Assembly: GCA_934255105.1 (NCBI GenBank)
Contig: CAKQNH010000092.1
Location: 1 to 10,458 of the forward strand
Source: an uncultured Pirellulaceae bacterium
Lineage (GTDB): Bacteria; Planctomycetota; Planctomycetia; Pirellulales; Pirellulaceae
Direction: 5' to 3'
Length of the DNA stretch: 10,458 nt
Position 1 is the stretch's first letter. Every line of letters starts with the position of its first letter. Below, piece after piece: positions 6,278-10,458 of the stretch. The notes beneath the pieces were generated by a model, which saw only the letters and a program-made list of their open reading frames with translations, had not been told where the DNA came from and did not search any database. A program made the translations under genes and the position numbers.

Positions 6278-7126
6278 TCAATCAGCTTTGGTAAATACGA
6301 ATTCATTGCAGCCGTGCCCCTGGCTTGTAGTTAGCTCTGAAAGTATGAACCCTTTGTCTCTCATCGCACGAAAAATCTCCTCGGGCTTTGCCACCTCAAA
6401 CGGCCAGCCACCAACCCAGTCGACCAAGTCGAACCAAGCGTGCATCCCACGCCCTTTCACTGAGTGAATCCAATTCAGAAATGGAACGAGCGGATTTCGC
6501 AGCTTGGCCAATCGCAATGCGCTGGCCGCAATCGTCACACAAAGACGCTTCGCAAAGCCAAAACTGCCGACCCCCAAGACAACCAGCGGACGAAGCATCG
6601 CAGGCAGTCGGTTGTACAGTTGCTTAATCGATCTCCAAATTTGAGATACGTAAAGTTCATCGTTGTAGATTGCCAAAACCATCTTGCCACCTGGCTTCAC
6701 ACGACTCGACAAATTCTCTATGGCATCCCACATCCTGCCCGTGTGATGTGCGACGCCCCAGCAATACACTACGTCAAACGAACCCAAACCAGCGATAAAC
6801 TCTTGATCGAGTATCGACCCCTGTGACACCGTCCAGGAATCTAAATCAACACCATAACGCTTACGCAATTCATGGGTGCAAGCCACTGACTGAGCATCCA
6901 CATCGATCGATGTTACCTCAGCTCCCAATCGGTTGGCCGCCAAACTGAACAATCCGCTACCGCTTCCAGCGTCGAGAAACTTTTTTGATTTTAGATCGAA
7001 ATCAGCTAGCAGGTCTGTCAGCGACCCTGTGGCAGCTTCGACGCGCTGGTCGTTCACGGTGGAAAGGAATTTGGACCAATTTGCGCCAAACTCAAAACTG
7101 TCGGGCTTGGCAACGCTGGTGCTCAT
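6278..7126 (-). CDS. Class I SAM-dependent methyltransferase
   Basis: 283 residues from ATG 7126 (MSTSVAKPDSFEFGANW...); the frame also opens at an ATG at 7213, giving 28 more residues that do not resemble the family, so 7126 is preferred. Motif I (SAM binding) is FLDAGSGSGLFSL at 50-62, the acidic ribose-binding strand is SIDVD at 73-77, the adenine-contact stretch is GSILD at 103-107, the post-I motif is FDVVYCWGVAHHTG at 117-130, and motif III is VKPGGKMVLAIYN at 143-155. The FEFGxNW opening and the WGVxHHTG signature belong to a UbiG/UbiE-like group of small-molecule or glycan methyltransferases; the substrate cannot be told. The C-terminal part (WFDLVDWVGGWPFEVAKPEE, then GCNEFVF) is family-typical. 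It lies 174 nt downstream of the pectate lyase gene on the same strand. Confidence 0.85.
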   Translation of the reverse strand: MSTSVAKPDSFEFGANWSKFLSTVNDQRVEAATGSLTDLLADFDLKSKKFLDAGSGSGLFSLAANRLGAEVTSIDVDAQSVACTHELRKRYGVDLDSWTVSQGSILDQEFIAGLGSFDVVYCWGVAHHTGRMWDAIENLSSRVKPGGKMVLAIYNDELYVSQIWRSIKQLYNRLPAMLRPLVVLGVGSFGFAKRLCVTIAASALRLAKLRNPLVPFLNWIHSVKGRGMHAWFDLVDWVGGWPFEVAKPEEIFRAMRDKGFILSELTTSQGHGCNEFVFTKAD

Positions 7127-7300
7127 ATGCTTCCATAAATCGCTGGCGGATATGTAAAATCGCGGTTTCAGTTGAATAACAAATAGCATCAACCAGAACG
7201 TGGGGAAAAGCAATCACTGGCAAGTTTAGCTGTCGATTCCAGCTTAGGCATCCCACGCTTGCTGTTTCAATTCGTCCCCCCACGACTGTCGCGTGAACCG

Positions 7301-8761
7301 CTACGGTTGAGGCGATATGCGTAGACGCCTGATGAACTCGCTCAACGCATGCACGTTGCGGTTGAAGACGTCGCTGGAAATGTATTGGAAGCCGCGTGCG
7401 AATTTGGGCTGACCGACCAGTCGTTCGCCGGCATACAGCGTAACCCATCTCCCTTGCTGATCCAGCTCTCCTATGATCCGGCGCACGTCATCCTCCAACG
7501 CCACAATCGGCTGAGTCGACTCAATGAGCTTGCCTTCCTTCACAGCGATGTAAGCTCTGGCGAGTTCTTCGAAGTGTGCAGGCTGCTTCCAGCCGTAGTG
7601 GCTCGGCGTGGCCGAGTCGTCGTAGGTGAGCTGATAGGCGGCATCCATATAGAGCGGTTTGTTGGTCCGCAATTCGTAGTACCGCGCGACCTGGCCATCT
7701 GGCAGCAAGCATCTTTTGGTGAAGTACTCCAGCGCCGCAGGGATCGGCGCGAGGTATTTCTTGTCACCTGTGTGCCTCGCAATCTTGATCAGCGTCTCGA
7801 TCACATCCTGGGACTCCCAAGCAGTAATCGCGGGCGGCTCGAACTTCCTGGCCCACGTTGGCAGCATGTCATAGTTGTACTGCTGGCACCAGCCAGGCTG
7901 CGGATCGGGCATCTGCGCCAGAATAAGGAAGTCCCCCAGCTTGGCCAAAGCGGTTGCATACTTCTCATCTCCATAGACTCGATCCGCTAAGATCAGCACA
8001 TCGGAAACGCTACCTGCCAAGCCATCGTTAAGCGTATAGAAGTCCCAGTAGTCAGCGCCCCGTCCCTCCGTTTTCCAGTCATAGCTCGGGAACTGAGCCT
8101 TGCGTACCGGCTTGGCCTGCACCGCGCCGGACCACACCTGAGGAAAAGCTCCATTGGGAAATTGTGCCTTGAGCAGCGCGTCTAAACCATACATCACAGA
8201 CTCGTGGATTTCGACATCCTTGAACTGCAACGCCTCGTCCGCCTCGATCAGAAACTGCAGGGCCGCTTGTGTTTGCCCATCGTCCAATGATGAATTGTTC
8301 CACTTCCCACCAGTCCCCTTGCGATACCTGCCCAGTCGTCCTCGCTCGGGCGCGGCGAAGTGAATGACCTGCGTCCAGCCTCCAGACTGCAGTTGTCCGT
8401 ATACCAGCGCATCGGCCGTCTCACGGGCAGCATCGAGGTAGAAGATGTCGCCCGTTGCGTCGAAGGCATCTAGATAGGCCATCCCGACCGATGGTGTGCT
8501 GGGGGGTTGCACAAAGATCGTGTCGGCCGACACTTTTCCCTCGCCCCACCGTTGCGTGAGATCCGCGCTGTAGTAATAGACATACCCGCCGTGACTAGCA
8601 ACCTTATTGCGGTAATGCGCAGCCGCTTTCTTCAGCGTTGCCACAGCCTCATCACCCAACGCCGCATCGGCCACTTGCGCATGCAGCGGCTGCACCGTGA
8701 ACGTACCGCACAGCAGCAAACTCAACCACGCGACAATTGGTCGTTCAATTGATCGTGCCAT
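7301..8761 (-). CDS. Secreted pectate lyase, PL10-like
   Basis: 486 residues, with a Sec signal peptide (basic MARSIERP, hydrophobic IVAWLSLLLCGTF, cleavage probably after PLHA at 28). Mature features match the PL10 (PelA/Pel-15E) alpha/alpha-barrel pectate lyases: WGEGK (72-76), FVQPPSTPSVGMAYL (83-97), QSGGWTQ (125-131), a second repeat-like NGAFPQVW (203-210), TLNDGLAGSVSDVL (243-256) at the place where the family has an Asp-containing catalytic/Ca-binding 'ND' motif, and WCQQYNYDMLPTWARKFEPP with AITAWES (to 317). It cleaves polygalacturonate by beta-elimination outside the cytoplasm, or another uronate polymer, since planctomycetes carry many such paralogues on marine polysaccharides. 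The start ATG 8761 has AAGGAGGTG at 8768-8776. No sulfatase or SusCD genes are nearby. Confidence 0.88.
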   Translation of the reverse strand: MARSIERPIVAWLSLLLCGTFTVQPLHAQVADAALGDEAVATLKKAAAHYRNKVASHGGYVYYYSADLTQRWGEGKVSADTIFVQPPSTPSVGMAYLDAFDATGDIFYLDAARETADALVYGQLQSGGWTQVIHFAAPERGRLGRYRKGTGGKWNNSSLDDGQTQAALQFLIEADEALQFKDVEIHESVMYGLDALLKAQFPNGAFPQVWSGAVQAKPVRKAQFPSYDWKTEGRGADYWDFYTLNDGLAGSVSDVLILADRVYGDEKYATALAKLGDFLILAQMPDPQPGWCQQYNYDMLPTWARKFEPPAITAWESQDVIETLIKIARHTGDKKYLAPIPAALEYFTKRCLLPDGQVARYYELRTNKPLYMDAAYQLTYDDSATPSHYGWKQPAHFEELARAYIAVKEGKLIESTQPIVALEDDVRRIIGELDQQGRWVTLYAGERLVGQPKFARGFQYISSDVFNRNVHALSEFIRRLRISPQP

Positions 8762-8767
8762 GGACTA

Positions 8768-8776
8768 CACCTCCTT
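8768..8776 (-). promoter_or_regulatory. Consensus Shine-Dalgarno of the pectate lyase gene
   Basis: AAGGAGGTG on the minus strand, 6 nt from ATG 8761, complementary to the 16S rRNA 3' end along its full length. It fixes the start codon and suggests high translation of the lyase. Confidence 0.85.
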
Positions 8777-8848
8777 CTAAGAACTGCATTGCCAAAACTG
8801 AAACGGTGCGACCGCTTATCTTTACCTAACGAGTGCTCATTCGCACGG

Positions 8849-8860
8849 GGCGTTAACGCC
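8849..8860. promoter_or_regulatory. Perfect 12-bp palindrome in the pectate lyase leader
   Basis: GGCGTTAACGCC is self-complementary over all 12 bases and lies about 90 nt upstream of the pectate lyase start, next to a short GTGC/GCAC hairpin (about 8834-8847). It could be a dimeric repressor operator for the lyase gene or one of the dispersed palindromes of this genome. The position suits an operator downstream of the candidate -10 at 8926-8931. Confidence 0.4.
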
Positions 8861-8925
8861 ACTGATCGATCGGTGCATCGCATCGTTATAGTTGTTGCGA
8901 AAGCCATAGAAGCCACATTTGGCCC

Positions 8926-8931
8926 ATTATA
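8926..8931 (-). promoter_or_regulatory. Candidate -10 box for the pectate lyase gene
   Basis: TATAAT on the minus strand within GCTATAATGGG. The hexamer 17 bp upstream (CAACAA) is not a good -35 box, and the resulting leader would be about 160 nt, so this is only a suggestion. Confidence 0.25.
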
Positions 8932-8963
8932 GCTATAGCTCAGAGTCGTTGTTGTCGACCGCG

Positions 8964-8997
8964 CGTAGGCTCGTAACAAGCGCTGCGCAGTTACGGC
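8964..8997. repeat. REP-like palindromic element, copy B
   Basis: 31 of 34 bases are identical to 2875-2908; the three differences fall at positions 15, 21 and 26 of the element. The outer stem GTAAC/GTTAC and inner GCG-CTG-CGC are kept, while the A:T pair of copy A becomes A opposite A. The conserved outer flank (CGTAGGCTC and ACGGC) shows common descent, not chance folding. Confidence 0.65.
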
Positions 8998-9059
8998 AGA
9001 CCGGAGCAAGAAAGTTTTGAAGCCAATTGCCACGAGCCATCAAATCAATTCAACCCCCG

Positions 9060-9312
9060 GATGTGCTTTAGCCTCATAATACCGCTGACAACGATCAGTG
9101 AAGCCGCTTCGTCGCCCCACACAAAACTAGCTCCGCCATACCGAACGAGCGCGAGTCCGATGAGCACCGCGAAGGAGCGCAATGCGTCGCTGCGATGATC
9201 CCAAGCAAAGTGCTGTGGCCCTGAACCGAACCGAGTGTATTCCGCAACGCCAAGCGTGTTAGCCCGAGCGTGTTAATCCAACGGGCCACGGGGCCACAGC
9301 ACTTTGTTGGGG
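9060..9312. repeat. Intergenic structured element with long inverted repeat (MITE-like or REP-like)
   Basis: The right part is bounded by a perfect 16-bp inverted repeat: CAAAGTGCTGTGGCCC at 9206-9221 and GGGCCACAGCACTTTG at 9291-9306. It extends to 21 bp if one bulged G (9205) is allowed (CCCAA ... TTGGG). The ~70-nt interior contains GCGTGTTA twice (9254-9261 and 9268-9275) and a near-duplicate of GGGCCAC. The minus strand is open from 9272 to 9048 in one frame without a convincing start; another frame (9095-9328) is also open. I have the impression, from memory and unverified, that this sequence recurs between genes in Rhodopirellula-like genomes. The left edge is a guess. Confidence 0.5.
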
Positions 9313-9380
9313 GGAAGTATTTTGCCAAATTTGACGGATAGCGCGTAAGAACTTCAGCTCCCGTTCGTCTATATAGATAG

Positions 9381-9440
9381 GCCCGACTCGGGCTGAGCGC
9401 TGAGCGGCTGTCTGAAAGTCAGCCAAGCGACTAAAGTCGC
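9381..9440. repeat. Cluster of three hairpins upstream of the HUH gene
   Basis: Three small palindromes sit in a row: GCCCGA-c-TCGGGC at 9381-9393, GGCTG-(9 nt)-CAGCC at 9406-9424, and GCGACT-aa-AGTCGC at 9427-9440. Between the first two is a tandem GCTGAGC repeat (9392-9405). Paired REP-type hairpins flanking an HUH gene are the usual substrate arrangement for RAYT proteins. They could also be part of the gene's leader. Confidence 0.5.
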
Positions 9441-9485
9441 GGTCCGCCCTGAGAGCGCGCTAGTACCTGGCTATTACCTGACAGC

Positions 9486-9489
9486 GGAG
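9486..9489 (+). promoter_or_regulatory. Shine-Dalgarno supporting the HUH gene start
   Basis: GGAG 8 nt before ATG 9498 decides the start of the HUH gene. No in-frame ATG lies just upstream. Confidence 0.5.
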
Positions 9490-9497
9490 TACTCACG

Positions 9498-10458
9498 ATG
9501 GCCCGTCTAAATCGCTATGAGTTGCTCGATCCAGAAGCAATCGACACCGTACATGTCTACAATCGCGTCGTCCGGCGCTGCCTCTTGTTTGGCGACGATC
9601 CAGTGACAGGCAAAAACTACGATCACCGCAAGGGCTGGATCGAGGACTTGATCGCTCTACAAGCGAAGTACTTCGCGATAGATCTGCTCGGATTTTCGAT
9701 CATGTCCAACCATTTCCACCAAATCCTGCGTTCGCGGCCAGATGTCGCGGCGACCTGGGAGGCTGCGGAGGTGGCCCGCCACTGGCTGTTGCTCTGCCCG
9801 AAGCGCAAGGGACCGGGCGGGCAGGCTCTAGAGCCCAAGCAAAACGAAATCAACTCGATTTGCAACGACCTCCCAAAACTTAAACAGATCCGCCGTCGAC
9901 TGAGCGATATCTCGTGGTGGATGCGGCTGTTATGCCAGAAGGTCGCTCAGAGAGCCAACCGTGAGGACGAAACTCCAGGTAAGTTTTGGGAGTCTCGGTT
10001 TCAGAGCGTGAAGATCCTCGATGAGACCGGCCTGCTCGCCTGCGCAGCCTATGTCGACCTCAATCCCATACGAGCTGCCTTGGCGGAATTGCTCGAAGTG
10101 AGCGACTACACCTCCGCCCAACGCCGCATATCCGCCCTGTTGCTCGAGCAGCAACAGGCCGCAGCCACTCCGAGTGGCCAGGAGAGCCCAACTGCTGCTG
10201 AGCGTCCGGATCGATTCCTGTCTCCGCTGACGATCGACGAACTGCGCGATGAGATCGGTGTGCATTTGAATACCAGTGGCCATCGATGCAGCGACAAGGG
10301 CTTTCTCAACATGTCGGTCGAGTCGTACATCGAACTGCTCGACTGGACCGCTCGGCGCATTGCCCCTGGCAAGCGTGGTGTCACGCCCGCCGATGCGCCA
10401 GCCGTGCTGGAGCGTCTGGGGCTTGAACCGGCGGCATGGTGTGAGTTGGTCGAGAACT
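9498..10458 (+). CDS. IS200-like / RAYT-type HUH protein (3'-truncated by window end)
   Basis: Open from ATG 9498 through the last base (320 residues visible), with the stop outside the window. The IS200-like fold signature is FAIDLLGFSIMSNHFHQIL at about 59-77, with the HUH metal pair His72-Phe-His74. Downstream, WWMRLLCQKVAQRANREDE, then GKFWESRF and AYVDLNPIRAALAE match the helix, the 'G-x-x-W-x-x-R-(F/Y)' strand and the 'Y-x-x-x-NP-x-R-A' motif of REP-associated transposases. In typical Y1 and RAYT proteins the nucleophilic Tyr lies in the helix before 'fNrr'; here that stretch is CQKVAQRANRE, with no Tyr. The insert after residue 80 (ATWEAAEVARHWL to NDLPKLKQIRRRL) is longer than in short RAYTs. 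It probably acts on single-stranded palindromic DNA, but transposase activity is doubtful if the Tyr is really absent. Confidence 0.82.
   Translation, partial: MARLNRYELLDPEAIDTVHVYNRVVRRCLLFGDDPVTGKNYDHRKGWIEDLIALQAKYFAIDLLGFSIMSNHFHQILRSRPDVAATWEAAEVARHWLLLCPKRKGPGGQALEPKQNEINSICNDLPKLKQIRRRLSDISWWMRLLCQKVAQRANREDETPGKFWESRFQSVKILDETGLLACAAYVDLNPIRAALAELLEVSDYTSAQRRISALLLEQQQAAATPSGQESPTAAERPDRFLSPLTIDELRDEIGVHLNTSGHRCSDKGFLNMSVESYIELLDWTARRIAPGKRGVTPADAPAVLERLGLEPAAWCELVEN

Noticed and set aside
6066..6281. Minus-strand 71-codon ORF beginning TTG at the methyltransferase stop
   Set aside because: Cys/Arg-rich translation of the repeat and then an out-of-frame reading of the small membrane ORF. 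The strong Shine-Dalgarno at 6158-6165 favours the other frame.
6006..6467. Plus-strand 153-codon ORF through the pentanucleotide repeat
   Set aside because: It is antisense to the methyltransferase end and the 49-aa ORF; its STAQH repeats come only from the CACAG array.
7349..7990. 213-codon plus-strand ORF inside the pectate lyase gene
   Set aside because: Antisense shadow of a well-supported secreted enzyme.
9095..9328. Minus-strand 77-codon ORF starting MAKYFPPTKCCGPVAR
   Set aside because: It lies wholly over the inverted-repeat element, has no ribosome site and is compositionally odd. It is best explained as a chance frame across a repeat.

Overview
The window looks like chromosomal DNA of a planctomycete, most likely a Pirellulaceae relative. 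The grounds are moderate-to-high GC, genes that often lack a Shine-Dalgarno, a very Ala/Pro/Glu-rich SurA/PpiD-like protein, a Cys-less A24 prepilin peptidase beside aroK, a PL10-type pectate lyase, an HUH 'transposase' of the planctomycete IS200-like kind and many short palindromic intergenic elements. The lineage is an inference from protein style; there is no rRNA to confirm it.

Region 1 (1-5297, + strand) is a compact gene run: the C-terminal part of a large SurA/PpiD-like chaperone-type protein, shikimate kinase (aroK), an enlarged prepilin-peptidase-like membrane protein, an unrecognised protein with a possible acetyltransferase-like C-terminal half, and a small HNH nuclease fused to a winged-helix-like tail. 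The last three genes overlap each other, so they are probably co-transcribed.

Region 2 (5309-6277) is a tRNA-Leu(UAA) gene on the - strand followed by gene debris. The debris includes an endonuclease/exonuclease/phosphatase (EEP) pseudogene, broken by an apparent one-base deletion plus an internal deletion, a 22-codon stub coupled to its stop, and a strong hairpin. An intact-looking 49-residue membrane peptide with an excellent Shine-Dalgarno lies on the - strand, and a pentanucleotide repeat of about ten units abuts the stop of the next gene.

Region 3 (6278-8776, - strand) holds a class I SAM-dependent methyltransferase and a secreted pectate lyase (PL10-like). The pectate lyase has a very strong Shine-Dalgarno and a long leader with a perfect 12-bp palindrome.

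Region 4 (8777-10458) is repeat territory. It contains a second copy of a 34-nt REP-like palindrome also found at 2875-2908, and a compact element of about 250 bp whose right part is bounded by a 16-21-bp inverted repeat. One frame of that element reads like a cation-diffusion-facilitator fragment. A cluster of hairpins follows, and then an HUH (IS200-like/RAYT-type) gene running off the window end. This protein has the HFH metal motif, but the usual catalytic tyrosine position appears to be occupied by another residue.

No CRISPR array, phage module or clear defence island is visible. The most promising signals for something new are the REP-like palindromes and inverted-repeat element next to the tyrosine-less HUH protein, the small membrane peptide, and the pentanucleotide repeat.
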